DNA of 55,065 nucleotides, taken from contig JAJPGT010000085.1 in NCBI GenBank assembly GCA_021325655.1, positions 1 to 55,065 on the forward strand, read 5' to 3'. Source of the DNA: Pseudomonadota bacterium. GTDB taxonomy: Bacteria; Chloroflexota; UBA6077; JAJPGT01. The position numbers and the translations under genes are program-made. The notes under the pieces were generated by a model. That model worked only from the letters and a program-made list of their open reading frames with translations. It made no database searches and was not told the origin of the DNA. This document shows positions 1 to 8,855 of this stretch, one piece after another (position 1 is the stretch's first letter; every line of letters begins with the position of its first letter).

Positions 1-258
1 GGCTGGCTGGGGCTGGTGGGGCAGCGGCCGCGGGGCTGGCTGGGAGCCGGGCTGGTGTTCGGCCTGGGCTGGGGCGGCGTGGGCTACTGGGCCTTGCTCA
101 CCCCGCCAGAAGTCTGGAGTCGCCTGGGGCTGCTGCATGCGCTGCTGTGGGGGGCGCTGGGCGGCACTGCCATAGGGCTGCTGGCGCTGCTGCTCGTGGT
201 CTGGCTTCCGCGCGTCGACAGCCGGTATCGGCTGTCGGAGCTGTTCGCCGCGCGCTGA
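1..258 (+). CDS. Partial small membrane protein (3' end of a gene)
   Basis: The reading frame is already open at the first base and stops with TGA at 256-258, so the gene probably starts left of the window; a GTG at 16 is only one possible internal start. The visible 85 codons hold two hydrophobic stretches (roughly GAGLVFGLGWGGVGYWALL and LLWGALGGTAIGLLALLLVV), with a polar C-terminus rich in Arg, which suggests two membrane helices. I do not recognise the family. It ends about 100 bases before the two-component regulator and may or may not be functionally linked to it. Confidence 0.5.
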   Translation, partial: GWLGLVGQRPRGWLGAGLVFGLGWGGVGYWALLTPPEVWSRLGLLHALLWGALGGTAIGLLALLLVVWLPRVDSRYRLSELFAAR

Positions 259-356
259 CCAGCGTTCGTAACGCGCGGGACCTGCTATGGCGTATGCTGT
301 AGCCGGGCCGACGGTGGGGCGCTGGCGGTAGCGCAGCAGGAGTGGAGCGAAGACCC

Positions 357-1034
357 ATGGCCACGATTCTGCTCGTCGACGACGAACCCGCAATCCGTGA
401 GCTTGCCAAGCTCTACCTGGAGCAAGAAGGCTTCCGGGTGGAGATGGTTGGCCGGGGCGATGAGGCGCTCAAGCAGGTACGGCAGCACGCGCCAGCGCTC
501 GTCGTGCTCGACGTAATGCTCCCCGGCCTGAACGGCTTCGAGGTCTGCCGGCAGATCCGGCGGGAGAGCGACGTCCCCATCATCATGCTGACGGCCCGCG
601 GCGATGACGCGGACAAGATCGTCGGGCTGGAGCTTGGCGCCGACGACTACCTGGCCAAGCCGTTCAACCCGCGCGAGCTGGCGGCCCGGGTGAAGGCGAT
701 CCTGCGCCGGGCGCAGCTCGGCCAGCGGCGCACCCGGGTCCTGGAGCTGGCAAACCTGCGGGTCGACCTCGAGCGGCGGGAGGTGAGCATTGGCGACCGC
801 CGCGTCGAGTTGCGCGCCAAGGAGTTTGACCTGCTGGTGGCGCTCCTGCAGAACAAGGGGATTGTCCTGGACCGCGAGCGGCTGCTGGAGATGGTCTGGG
901 GCTACGACTTCTACGGCGAGAGCCGCACAGTGGACGTCCACATCAAGCACCTGCGCGACAAGCTCGAGGGCAGCGGCGTCGCCATCGAGACCGTGCGCGG
1001 CATTGGCTACAAGCTGGTCGAGGCGGGGCAGTGA
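357..1034 (+). CDS. OmpR/PhoB-type response regulator
   Basis: Two-domain transcription regulator of 225 residues. The receiver domain (about 1-115) has the acidic pair D8/D9, the phospho-acceptor D52 in VVLDVMLPG, the switch residue T79 and the conserved K101 in KPF. The C-terminal winged helix (about 130-225) has the family signature ELRAKEFDLL and ends with SRTVDVHIKHLRDKL...IETVRGIGYKL. The start was put at ATG 357, because an AGGAG at 338-342 sits upstream of it; the earlier in-frame GTG at 342 overlaps that ribosome site. The stop overlaps the start of the sensor kinase by four bases, so the two are translationally coupled partners. The regulon cannot be told from the sequence. Confidence 0.95.
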   Translation: MATILLVDDEPAIRELAKLYLEQEGFRVEMVGRGDEALKQVRQHAPALVVLDVMLPGLNGFEVCRQIRRESDVPIIMLTARGDDADKIVGLELGADDYLAKPFNPRELAARVKAILRRAQLGQRRTRVLELANLRVDLERREVSIGDRRVELRAKEFDLLVALLQNKGIVLDRERLLEMVWGYDFYGESRTVDVHIKHLRDKLEGSGVAIETVRGIGYKLVEAGQ

Positions 1035-2605
1035 GTCTGCGCTGGCGGCTGTTCCTCTCGTTCGCGGCGGTGCTGCTGCTCAGCCTCGCCGTGGCCGGGG
1101 TCAGTCTGGCCGCGCTGTGGCACGACTTCGAGGGCCGCGTCATCATCAGCCGACTGACGGATATCGCCGCGCCGCTGTATACCCAGGCCGCCTCACGGGT
1201 CCACGCCGAAGGGGGCGTGGGCGAGGCGATGGCGTTTCTGAACGAGCAGTCGGAGGCGCTGGACGTCGAGGCGATGGTGCTCAAGCCCGATGGGACGATC
1301 CTGTACGCCACCCAGGGCGCCGAAGCGCTGCGCGGCCAGCGGCTGCCCCTGCCGGCCGGGGCGCCACCTGGCCGGGCCAATCTGCGCGCCCCCACCAGCG
1401 GCAGCTTCCGCGCCCCCGATGGCAGCGTCTGGCGCTTCGTCGTGCTGCCGCTCCCACAGAGTCCGCGTAGCCAGGTGAGCGCCGGCTGGTTCGTGGTGGC
1501 GCAGGACGAGAACCGGGTGCCCGGTATCTGGATGCACATCCTGCCGCGCATCTTGATCGCCGCCGGCCTCGGCCTGGTGAGCGCGCTGCTCGCGGCGGTG
1601 CTGCTGGCGCGCTGGCTAACGCGGCCGCTCAACCGGCTCCGTCGGGCGATCGACGCGATGGCGGCCGGCGATTACTCGCAGCGTGTCCCCGAAGATGGCT
1701 ACCCCGAGACGATCGCCCTGTCGCGTGGGTTCAACCGGCTCGCGGAGGAGGCGGAGCGCTCGCGCGCCATGATTCAAGGGTTTGTCGCCACCCTCTCGCA
1801 CGAGCTGCGTACCCCGCTCACCGCCCTGCGCGGCTTCCTCCAGGCGCTGCTGGACGGCAGCCTGGCCGAGCCCGAGGAGCGCGAGCGGGCGCTACGGCTG
1901 ATGCAGAAGGAGACGCAGCGACTGCAGCGCCTCGTCTCGGAGCTGCTCGATCTGTCCCGCCTCCAGGCGCAGCAGGCGCCGCTCACCCTGGAGCCGCTAG
2001 ACCTGGGCGAGCTGGTGCGCCACGTGGTCGACATCTTCGACCCCCGCGCCGAGTCAGAGGGGATCGAGCTGCGCGATGAGGTCCCCTCGCCGCTGGTCGT
2101 CTCTGGCGACGCGGACCGGCTGGAGCAGGTGCTAACAAATCTGATTGACAACGCTATCAAGCACACCCCGGCGGGCGGTACGGTGACGATCTCGGCCCGG
2201 GTCCACACCGAGCCCTCTACGGGAGCGAAGACGGTCGCGCCTCGCCGGATTGTCGATCTGGCGGTCCACAACACTGGCTCCTACATCCCGCCCGAGGTGA
2301 TTCCCCACCTGTTCGAGCCGTTCTACCAGGGCCCCGGGGCGCGGCCGGGCGGCGCGGGATTGGGGTTGGCGATCGCCCGCCAGATCGCCGCGGCGCACGG
2401 CGGAGACCTGCGCGCCGAGAGCTCGCTCGACGGTGGCACCACCTTTACGCTGTCGCTCCCGGCCCAGCCGCGCATGCTGGAGTCGCCTCGCCCAGGAGTG
2501 GGCGACCAGCAGGCTCCACGCGCTCCGCGCAGCGGCCGCGCTCCTGCGCGACCACCGGCCCGAGCGCTCCCCCCAGAGTCGCCCATCCCGCCGTCACGGG
2601 TGTGA
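1031..2605 (+). CDS. Membrane sensor histidine kinase
   Basis: Partner kinase of the preceding response regulator; its GTG start overlaps the regulator's stop (GTGA). Layout over 524 residues: a membrane helix near 7-30, an extracytoplasmic sensor of about 140 residues, a second helix near 170-195, a HAMP linker (about 195-245), a HisKA domain with the phospho-accepting H257 in SHELRTPLTALRG, and a HATPase_c domain with the N box (NLIDNAIKHTPAGG) and G2 box (GGAGLGLAIARQIAAAHGG). The G1 box reads NTGSYIPPE, with Asn where Asp is most usual; some working kinases share this. A disordered tail of about 45 residues rich in Pro, Arg and Ala follows the ATPase domain and is not part of the family core. 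The sensed signal is unknown. Confidence 0.93.
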   Translation: MSLRWRLFLSFAAVLLLSLAVAGVSLAALWHDFEGRVIISRLTDIAAPLYTQAASRVHAEGGVGEAMAFLNEQSEALDVEAMVLKPDGTILYATQGAEALRGQRLPLPAGAPPGRANLRAPTSGSFRAPDGSVWRFVVLPLPQSPRSQVSAGWFVVAQDENRVPGIWMHILPRILIAAGLGLVSALLAAVLLARWLTRPLNRLRRAIDAMAAGDYSQRVPEDGYPETIALSRGFNRLAEEAERSRAMIQGFVATLSHELRTPLTALRGFLQALLDGSLAEPEERERALRLMQKETQRLQRLVSELLDLSRLQAQQAPLTLEPLDLGELVRHVVDIFDPRAESEGIELRDEVPSPLVVSGDADRLEQVLTNLIDNAIKHTPAGGTVTISARVHTEPSTGAKTVAPRRIVDLAVHNTGSYIPPEVIPHLFEPFYQGPGARPGGAGLGLAIARQIAAAHGGDLRAESSLDGGTTFTLSLPAQPRMLESPRPGVGDQQAPRAPRSGRAPARPPARALPPESPIPPSRV

Positions 2606-2694
2606 CACGGCTGTGACGCCGCAGCCCTTGCCGATAGCCGCACAGTAATAGAACATGTGTTTCGGACAAACGTTCGGCTGCCGGGAGGATCGGG

Positions 2695-3090
2695 ATGGAG
2701 ATCGACGCGCAGGGGCTGGTGTGGTGGACCAATCCGCTGCTGGCGCTGGGGATTGTTGGGCTCGCGCTGGCCTTCCTGGCCGCTTCCTGGTATGAGCGGC
2801 CGCTCCGCCGGGCGGAGGGCTGGGGAGCGGCGGCACACCGCCGGCCCCGTCCTGGCTGGCTCGCCCGCGTCCCCGCCGTAGCAGTGTCCCGGCCTCGCGT
2901 CCGTTCGGCTGTGACTGGGACGAGACGGCAAGCGGCTTGCCTGGCGCTGGGAAGGTTCAGTAGTATGCGTGGACTCCGGGCCGGCGTGCGCCGGGCTCAG
3001 GGAGGCCGCGCCCATTTCTTCGCCTCGTTCCACGTTCCGGATCGTGCCGCTGCTCACCCTGGTGCTGGCGGCGTGCGCCCGTCCGATTGA
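2695..3090 (+). CDS. Small putative membrane protein (3' part uncertain)
   Basis: A good ribosome site (GGGAGG, 2683-2688) precedes ATG 2695. The first 45 residues look real: a short polar start, one membrane helix (about residues 13-31), then a basic stretch. The rest is low-complexity and rich in Arg, Ala and Gly, and it overlaps the next reading frame for over 100 bases. Either the gene is really shorter and its end has decayed, or the following lipoprotein starts later than proposed. No family was recognised. Confidence 0.4.
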   Translation: MEIDAQGLVWWTNPLLALGIVGLALAFLAASWYERPLRRAEGWGAAAHRRPRPGWLARVPAVAVSRPRVRSAVTGTRRQAACLALGRFSSMRGLRAGVRRAQGGRAHFFASFHVPDRAAAHPGAGGVRPSD

Positions 3091-3820
3091 TCGTCCGCTC
3101 GACGGCGCGCCGCCCGTCGAAACCCAGGGGCGGGTGTTTCATTCAGACAGTGGGCCTCCTACCCTCGTCCCGCCCACTCGTGCCCCGACCCGGCTGTTGC
3201 CGACGCTCGCACCTCCACCGGCCACACCGACGCCGATCGCCCGGCCGCCGCTCATCCAGCAGCGCGACCCCTTGCCAAACGGGCAGGTGTTCGCCGGCAA
3301 CGTTCGCTTCACGCTCCAGGTCACCGCTTCCGCGGCACTGGACGACGTGTCGGCTGCGCTGGATGGCCAGGACGTCCAGCCGCACGTGGACCGCCGCGAG
3401 CCACAGACCTGGTGGGTCTCGTTCGTCCGGGGACTGGAGCCTGGGACGCACGAGGTCAACGTGCAAGCGCGCGACCGGGCTGGTTTCTCCAGCACGCTCC
3501 ACTGGCAGTTCCAGGTGGTTCCGAGCGTTGGCGTCGTCACCACCCCGGCCGCGCCACCGCCGCTGCAACCCACTCTGACGCCCGTCCCGCCGCTGTCGGC
3601 CCCCTCCCCGCCGGCTCCGAGTGTGGCAGCGGTCAGCGTGCTGCCGACCGCCCGTCCCACCTCGCCGCCAGCGACTGCGCCGCCCGCTCCGGACGCGCCA
3701 GCTCAGCCAACGGCTCGGCCCACAGCCCCCACCCCCTCGGCAGCCCCGGCCGGCTCGTCGCCGACGTCGCTCGTGGTGCGCAAGGCCCGGCCCACGGCCA
3801 CCCCGTCTCAGAGCCGATGA
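2969..3820 (+). CDS. Proline-rich putative lipoprotein
   Basis: A 283-residue protein whose N-terminus carries a lipoprotein signal: a basic/polar segment, a hydrophobic core (IVPLLTLVLA) and the lipobox LAAC, giving a lipidated Cys near residue 36. Next comes a Pro/Thr-rich spacer, then about 90 residues (105-190) that look like a small beta-sandwich of the Ig-like kind (FAGNVRFTLQVTASAALDDV... LEPGTHEVNVQARDRAG). The last 90 residues are a Pro/Ala/Thr-rich tail that could span the wall or envelope. The GTG at 2969 is a weak start; no better start keeps the signal peptide intact. Function unknown, probably surface attached. Confidence 0.6.
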   Translation: MDSGPACAGLREAAPISSPRSTFRIVPLLTLVLAACARPIDRPLDGAPPVETQGRVFHSDSGPPTLVPPTRAPTRLLPTLAPPPATPTPIARPPLIQQRDPLPNGQVFAGNVRFTLQVTASAALDDVSAALDGQDVQPHVDRREPQTWWVSFVRGLEPGTHEVNVQARDRAGFSSTLHWQFQVVPSVGVVTTPAAPPPLQPTLTPVPPLSAPSPPAPSVAAVSVLPTARPTSPPATAPPAPDAPAQPTARPTAPTPSAAPAGSSPTSLVVRKARPTATPSQSR

Positions 3821-3969
3821 GCCGCGCGGTTCCTGGCCCGACCGCCTGGCTCATGGCCTGCTGGTGGCAGTCGGCTCCGCGGCCACAATTCCGCCTCACG
3901 CCAGGCCAGCCCGGTAGGATGAGAAGCGAGGGGCGGTGAATCGCCGTTCTCTCCTCTTCAGGACTGTCT

Positions 3970-5307
3970 GTGACCACGGTTCCCTCTCACCGCTCCACCC
4001 CGCTCTTGCCAGTCGCGCCACCGCGATCGGGCGCCGGTAGCCGGCTCGGCGAGCTGTTCGGCGCCATGGCACCTGCCCCGCATCTTCTGCCGGCGCTGGC
4101 CTGCCTGGCCCTGGCGGTGGCCGCACTCGTCGCTGGCCTTCGGACGGCCGAACAGACCGAGCGAGCCGCGATCCACGCCGTTGCGCCACTGATGCTGGCG
4201 CAGGCGAGCCAGGGTCGAGCACTCCAGGCGCTGGCGTTCCAGCAGCCCGATCTGCTGCCGCTGTATGGCAGCTCCGAGGTGTTCCTCCCCAACAAGTACG
4301 ATGCTCGAACGGTGTTTCAGCGCTTCCCTACTGGCTTTACCGTCTTCCCGGTCGCCAATACCGGAACGTCGGCGCTGATCTACGTCCAGAGCCTAGCGGC
4401 GGTTGGGCCGGCGGTACGGGGGAGGCAGGTCGTCATCTCGTTCACTCCGGACCCCTTCCTCCGCTCCGGCGTCGACCCGCAGTATTACGCCGGGCGCTTC
4501 TCGCGCCTCCACGCCAACGAGTTAGCATTCAGCGGCAGCCTGAGCCTGGCGCTCAAGCGCGACGCGGCGCGACGGATGCTCGACTATCCGGCCACCCTGG
4601 AGCGCGACCCGCTGCTGGCGTTCGCGCTGCGCCGGCTTGCCGACGCTTCACTGCCCAGCCGGACGCTCTACGCGCTCGCCCTTCCGCTGGGGCGGCTCCA
4701 GGTGCTGGTGCTGCGGCTGCAGGATCACTGGGAGACGCTGGCGCAGCTCGACCAGCAGGCGGATTTCGCCCCGCCCACCCGGAGCGGCCCGTCTGGGGTG
4801 GACTGGCCCGCGCTACTCCAGCAGGCCCGGAGCGAGCTGCAGCGTCCGGCGAACCGACGGCGCTACGAGTACGACAAGAGCGGCTGGATCTTCTCGGGGC
4901 GGCTGGGAATACGAGAGGAGAACCGCGAGCGCGACGCGGCGTTCGTACAGGGGCTGCGCCAATCGCGGGAGTGGACCGATCTCGATCTGCTGCTGCGCGT
5001 CGTGGCGGAGCTGGGTGCCCGGCCGCTACTGGTAAGCGAGCCGTTGTACGCCCGGGAGTACGACCTGCGCGGGATCTCACCGCAGGCTCGGCACGTCTAC
5101 TACGTGCAGTTGCGGGCCGCCGCCCGGCGCTACGGGGTGGCGCTACGTGACTTCGAGGATCACGAGCGCGACCCCTACTTCTTGAAGGACCGCCAATCGC
5201 ACCCTACCCAGGCTGGCTGGGTCCTGCTCGACGAGACGCTGGACGCCTTTTACCACGGCCGCTTCCCCGCGCCCTCCGACGGCGCGGGCGCCGCCGGAGG
5301 GCCGTAG
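3970..5307 (+). CDS. dltD: DltD-like SGNH-fold acyl transfer protein
   Basis: A 445-residue protein with an N-terminal membrane anchor (about residues 40-58) and a DltD-type extracellular domain. Diagnostic features are LPLYGSSEV, the GSSE serine block at about residues 100-103, and the C-terminal FLKDRQSHPTQAGW block with the Asp/His expected in an SGNH-like triad. In Firmicutes DltD works at the last step of D-alanine transfer to teichoic acids. No dltA, dltB or dltC lies in the window, so here it may act on another envelope polymer. It starts with GTG 150 bases after the lipoprotein gene. The family call is fairly strong; the substrate is unknown. Confidence 0.78.
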   Translation: MTTVPSHRSTPLLPVAPPRSGAGSRLGELFGAMAPAPHLLPALACLALAVAALVAGLRTAEQTERAAIHAVAPLMLAQASQGRALQALAFQQPDLLPLYGSSEVFLPNKYDARTVFQRFPTGFTVFPVANTGTSALIYVQSLAAVGPAVRGRQVVISFTPDPFLRSGVDPQYYAGRFSRLHANELAFSGSLSLALKRDAARRMLDYPATLERDPLLAFALRRLADASLPSRTLYALALPLGRLQVLVLRLQDHWETLAQLDQQADFAPPTRSGPSGVDWPALLQQARSELQRPANRRRYEYDKSGWIFSGRLGIREENRERDAAFVQGLRQSREWTDLDLLLRVVAELGARPLLVSEPLYAREYDLRGISPQARHVYYVQLRAAARRYGVALRDFEDHERDPYFLKDRQSHPTQAGWVLLDETLDAFYHGRFPAPSDGAGAAGGP

Positions 5308-5308
5308 C

Positions 5309-6217
5309 TCAGCCAGACGGCGGGCTCGATTCGCTCTGCCCTACGGTGACCCCGGCGAGCCGCTCCAGTGGCTGGACCAGCGCGCTCATGTCCAGCTCGT
5401 CCAACCCCAGCCCGCGTGCCTCCACAAAGAGCTGCTGTGCCAGGCTGCCCAGGAGCAGCCGCACGTTCTGCTCGCGGGCAACATCGGTGATGATCCCGAG
5501 GTCTTTCAGGATCAGCACCGAGGGGGTAGCGGGCGAAAAGTCCCGCCGGATCATGCGTGGCAGGTTGCGGCTGAGCATCGTGCTGCCGCCAAACGAGGTG
5601 CCGATGATCTCCAGCAGCGCCTGAGGGTCCGCGCCCAGCTTCACCCCAAACACCACCGCCTCCGCGGACGCGGCGGTATGGATGCCCACCAGGAGCTGAT
5701 TGACCAGCTTCACCACCGTACCCAGGCCGCTCGGCCCCACCAGATGGATGTTCGTGCCGAAGGCTTGGAACACTGGCAGTGCCCGCTGGAACGCCTCGCG
5801 CTCGCCGCCGACCATGACCGTGAGGGTGCCGGCCTCGGCGCCGCCCGGCCCGCCGCTCACCGGCGCGTCCAGGAAGCTCGCGCCACGGCTACGCGCCGCC
5901 TCGGCGATCTCACGGCTGGTCGCGGGGCTGACCGTGCTGTGGTCGACCAGGATCTGGCCCGGCCGTGCCGCGGCCACCAATCCGTCCGGGCCGAGAAACA
6001 CCGCGCGCACCGCCGCCTCCGTTGGCAGCGCTGCGAGCACCACCTCGCTCGCTTCAGCTACCTCGCGCGGAGACCAGGCGGCTCGGGCGCCGCACTGGAC
6101 CAGCGCCTCCACCGGGCCGCGGCTCCGGCTGTGGACGGTGACCTCGTGCCCGGCCGCCAGCAGCCGGAGCGTCATCGGCCGCCCCATCTTCCCCAGTCCG
6201 ACAAATCCGACCCGCAT
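5309..6217 (-). CDS. NAD-binding beta-hydroxyacid dehydrogenase (3-hydroxyisobutyrate dehydrogenase family)
   Basis: The protein opens directly with the Rossmann dinucleotide motif MRVGFVGLGKMGRPMTLRLL. It then shows the family signatures DAPVSGGPGGAEAGTLTVMVGG (the substrate-binding serine/glycine block, shown here in two parts: DAPVSGGPGG and AEAGTLTVMVGG) and KLVNQLLVGIHTAASAEA with the catalytic lysine. The length (302 residues) is normal for 3-hydroxyisobutyrate, glyoxylate/succinic semialdehyde or tartronate semialdehyde reductases. The start is ATG 6217, where the motif begins at residue 1. The reading frame extends upstream, but those residues are unlike the family. It converges with the dltD-like gene, leaving one base between stops. 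Exact substrate not deducible. Confidence 0.88.
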   Translation of the reverse strand: MRVGFVGLGKMGRPMTLRLLAAGHEVTVHSRSRGPVEALVQCGARAAWSPREVAEASEVVLAALPTEAAVRAVFLGPDGLVAAARPGQILVDHSTVSPATSREIAEAARSRGASFLDAPVSGGPGGAEAGTLTVMVGGEREAFQRALPVFQAFGTNIHLVGPSGLGTVVKLVNQLLVGIHTAASAEAVVFGVKLGADPQALLEIIGTSFGGSTMLSRNLPRMIRRDFSPATPSVLILKDLGIITDVAREQNVRLLLGSLAQQLFVEARGLGLDELDMSALVQPLERLAGVTVGQSESSPPSG

Positions 6218-6381
6218 CCCTCTGCTCCGAGCATCCGTGTTCGGGCGAATGGTAGCGGAGCGCCGCCTGGCTGGCCCGCTCAGTACCCTGGCTCCAGGCA
6301 GGGCTTCGTTGGTAGCATCCACGGTCGGGCCGCGCCTGCTCGCGCGCCCACCAGCTCACTTTCAGCCCTGGCGGTTGTTTC

Positions 6382-8247
6382 GTGCCTCGACATCTACTTA
6401 CCCTCCTGCTGCTCGCCCCGCTCCTGCTGCCAGTTCTCCCAGCGCAGGCGGCGCCCCCGCCGACCGGCTCCGACCCGGCCCGTCGGCCGGAGCGGTTCTT
6501 CGGCGCGGTCCAGGCGATCTTCAATCCCACGCGGGCGGAGCAGGCCGGAGTCCAGTGGGAGCGGCTTATTTTCCCCTGGTCGCTGATTCAGAAGGACGGG
6601 CCGGGGAGCTGGTCCAAGGGCTACTTCGACGACGACCAGATTCAGCAGGAGGTTGAGCGGGGGATGGAAGTGGTGGGCGTGGCGCTGTACACCCCGCAGT
6701 GGGCCAGCAGCACACCCACGGCCGCGAAGCCGACGAACGTTCCGGCCAACCTGTACCTGCCGTTCGACGACCCGCGCAACTTCTGGGGGCAGTTTATGTA
6801 CAAGCTGGCCGCCCGGTACCGTGGCCTGATCCAGAGCTGGATTATCTGGAACGAGCCGGACATGTATTCGGATGCCATCCGCTTCACCTGGGACGGCTCG
6901 GTTGAGGATCTCTACCAGCTCATCAAGGTCGCCTGGCTCGCCGTCAAGAAGGCCAATCCCGACGCGCGGGTGATCCTGCCGGGGATGACCTACTGGTGGG
7001 ACAAGGAGGGCGGCCGCGAGCTGTATCTCCAGCGGCTGCTGGATGTCGCGGCCAAAGACCCTTCCGCTCCCGCGCATGGCTGGTACTTCGACGCCGCCAA
7101 CCTGCACCTGTATGGCAACCCCCTCAGCGTCTTCGCCGCGACGCGCGTGTTCCAGCGGACGCTAGCCCAGTATGGGCTGAGCAAGCCGATCTGGATCACC
7201 GAGGCGAACGTCATTCCCTACGATGACCCGCTGAGTCCCCTCTCCCCCATCCCCTGGCGCGCCAGCATGGACCAGCAGGCAAGCTACATGATCCAGGCGT
7301 TCGCACTGGCCCGCGCCGCTGGCGTGGAGCGGATGAGCATTTACAAGCTGGTCGACGAAGCGCCCGAAGGGCAGGGCGACCTGTATGGCCTGGTGCGCAA
7401 CGATGGCTCCGTTCGCCCCGCGTTCACCGCCTACAGAACGGCGGTGCAGTACCTGGCCGCGCCGAGCAGCGCTGTCTACACCTGGGACGGCTCGGCCGAC
7501 CCGCCCACGGACGACCAGGTGACGGCGCTGCTCAACAGCAACGCGCACCTGTCGCAATGGGTCTGGCCGGCCGCGGTCAACCGCGTCACCCTGGAGCGGG
7601 GCGACCAGCGGATCACGGTAGCCTGGAACGCCTCGCCGAACCCGGCTCAGCTCCGGATGGCGGCGAGCGCGAAGAGCGCGGTGGTGATCAACAAGTTCGG
7701 CGTTATCACCGGCGAGCTGGTCGCCCGCGATGGCCAGTACACGCTGGACCTACCGCCCTCGAGCAACAATACCGATCCGCGCCATCCCAACCTGTACCTT
7801 GTCGGCGGTGATCCGCAGATCATCGTCGAGCAAGTTGCGCCGATCCCGGAGGCCGTCGACGCTCCGATCCAGGTCGTCTGGCCGAAGGACGGCAGCGGCC
7901 CGGCCGATGCCAGCAGCGCCAACGTGAGCGCGGTGCTGCTCCTGCCCGGGACGCTCCAGCCGGCGCCCTGCCGCTGGAACCCGGCGGTGCGCCTGATGGC
8001 CTCCATCGACGGCGGCCCGGCCAGGATGGTCGCCAGCGGCGCCCGCCGCCTGGTGACGGACAGCGGTGTCACCTATCCGGTGTGGGATTTCAACAATGTG
8101 GACGTCTCGGCGGCGCGCCAGGGCAAGACCATCGAGCTCTGGCTCGAAGTGGACGGGGCGAAGGAGAACGCGCCGCACTGGGTCTACGCTGCCGGCGCCC
8201 CGCAGCCGCCATTCTGGCAGCAGAAGCCAACCACGAGCTGCCAGTAG
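6382..8247 (+). CDS. Secreted clan GH-A glycoside hydrolase
   Basis: A 621-residue secreted protein starting at GTG 6382 with a clear signal peptide (LLTLLLLAPLLLPVLPAQA, cleavage near 23). The first ~370 residues form a TIM-barrel typical of clan GH-A retaining hydrolases (GH39/GH5-like): the proposed acid/base is E158 in WIIWNEPD, and the nucleophile E274 in IWITEANV at the ends of strands 4 and 7. The C-terminal 250 residues look like beta-sandwich domains with no catalytic signature, perhaps carbohydrate binding. It is separated from the second GH-A-like gene (11327) by a CBS protein, a HAD enzyme and a GT2 enzyme, which fits a polysaccharide locus. Substrate unknown. Confidence 0.8.
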   Translation: MPRHLLTLLLLAPLLLPVLPAQAAPPPTGSDPARRPERFFGAVQAIFNPTRAEQAGVQWERLIFPWSLIQKDGPGSWSKGYFDDDQIQQEVERGMEVVGVALYTPQWASSTPTAAKPTNVPANLYLPFDDPRNFWGQFMYKLAARYRGLIQSWIIWNEPDMYSDAIRFTWDGSVEDLYQLIKVAWLAVKKANPDARVILPGMTYWWDKEGGRELYLQRLLDVAAKDPSAPAHGWYFDAANLHLYGNPLSVFAATRVFQRTLAQYGLSKPIWITEANVIPYDDPLSPLSPIPWRASMDQQASYMIQAFALARAAGVERMSIYKLVDEAPEGQGDLYGLVRNDGSVRPAFTAYRTAVQYLAAPSSAVYTWDGSADPPTDDQVTALLNSNAHLSQWVWPAAVNRVTLERGDQRITVAWNASPNPAQLRMAASAKSAVVINKFGVITGELVARDGQYTLDLPPSSNNTDPRHPNLYLVGGDPQIIVEQVAPIPEAVDAPIQVVWPKDGSGPADASSANVSAVLLLPGTLQPAPCRWNPAVRLMASIDGGPARMVASGARRLVTDSGVTYPVWDFNNVDVSAARQGKTIELWLEVDGAKENAPHWVYAAGAPQPPFWQQKPTTSCQ

Positions 8248-8303
8248 CGCAGCACGACGCCGCGCGCGGTAGCTGAGCGTGGTGCTGCTGGCGGCGCGCG
8301 GCC

Positions 8304-8762
8304 TCAGCGCGGCAGGACGAGGTCGGGCGAGACGTGGTACAGGTACTCGTGCAGGTAGCGCAGCTCCTCGCCCTTGTCCTGGATCTCCAGCCGCATCAGG
8401 TCACGAATCGAGATCATCGATAGGAGACGCCCCCCGCTGACTACCGGGAGATGGCGAATGTTTGCCTGATCCATCTTCCGCATCGCGGACTGGCAGTCCT
8501 CGTCCGCCTCCGCCACGATGAGATCGGTAGTCATCACGTCGCTCACCGGCGTCGTGCGTGGATCGAGCCCGCGATCGACCACCCGGCGCACGACATCGCG
8601 CTCCGAGAACACGCCGACCAGGCGGTCGCCGTCGAGCACCGCGACAATGCCCACGTTCTGATCCGTCATCGCCCGGACCGCGTCGATCACCAGCGCGTCG
8701 CGCTGCACCGTAACCAGGAAGCCCGGGCGCATGATGTCCCGCAGCCGCTGCATAGAAGGCAC
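8304..8762 (-). CDS. Tandem CBS-domain protein
   Basis: A 152-residue protein made only of two CBS domains: LRDIMRPGFLVTVQRDALV...VGVFSERDVVRRV and VSDVMTTDLIVAEADED...LLSMISIRDLMR. Such stand-alone pairs bind adenosine nucleotides and act as energy or redox sensors, often on partner proteins. The longest start is GTG 8762; ATG 8753 (residue 4) has a better distance to the upstream AGGTGG run and is equally likely. It converges with the glycoside hydrolase gene across 56 bases that contain a GC-only inverted repeat (8259-8267 with 8294-8302), possibly a shared terminator. Confidence 0.88.
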   Translation of the reverse strand: MPSMQRLRDIMRPGFLVTVQRDALVIDAVRAMTDQNVGIVAVLDGDRLVGVFSERDVVRRVVDRGLDPRTTPVSDVMTTDLIVAEADEDCQSAMRKMDQANIRHLPVVSGGRLLSMISIRDLMRLEIQDKGEELRYLHEYLYHVSPDLVLPR

Positions 8763-8855
8763 CCCCCACCTGCGAGCATCGGTTGAATGCCTTCAGGCTA
8801 GCACAGTCCGTGCCCACGTCAAGAGGGCGCTTCGGCGCCGGACGGTGCTGCGCCG

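Noticed and set aside
1031..2605. The kinase G1 box NTGSYIPPE as a sign of a dead kinase
   Set aside because: Asn in place of Asp is known from functional sensor kinases, and the H, N and G2 boxes are normal.
7225..7250. CCCCTCTCCCCC in the glycoside hydrolase gene as a fourth palindromic element
   Set aside because: Only one short arm is present and there is no matching inverted arm.
8259..8302. GC-only inverted repeat between convergent genes as a terminator feature
   Set aside because: The nine-base arms are 26 bases apart in very GC-rich DNA with no T-run; chance is likely. It is mentioned only within the CBS gene entry.
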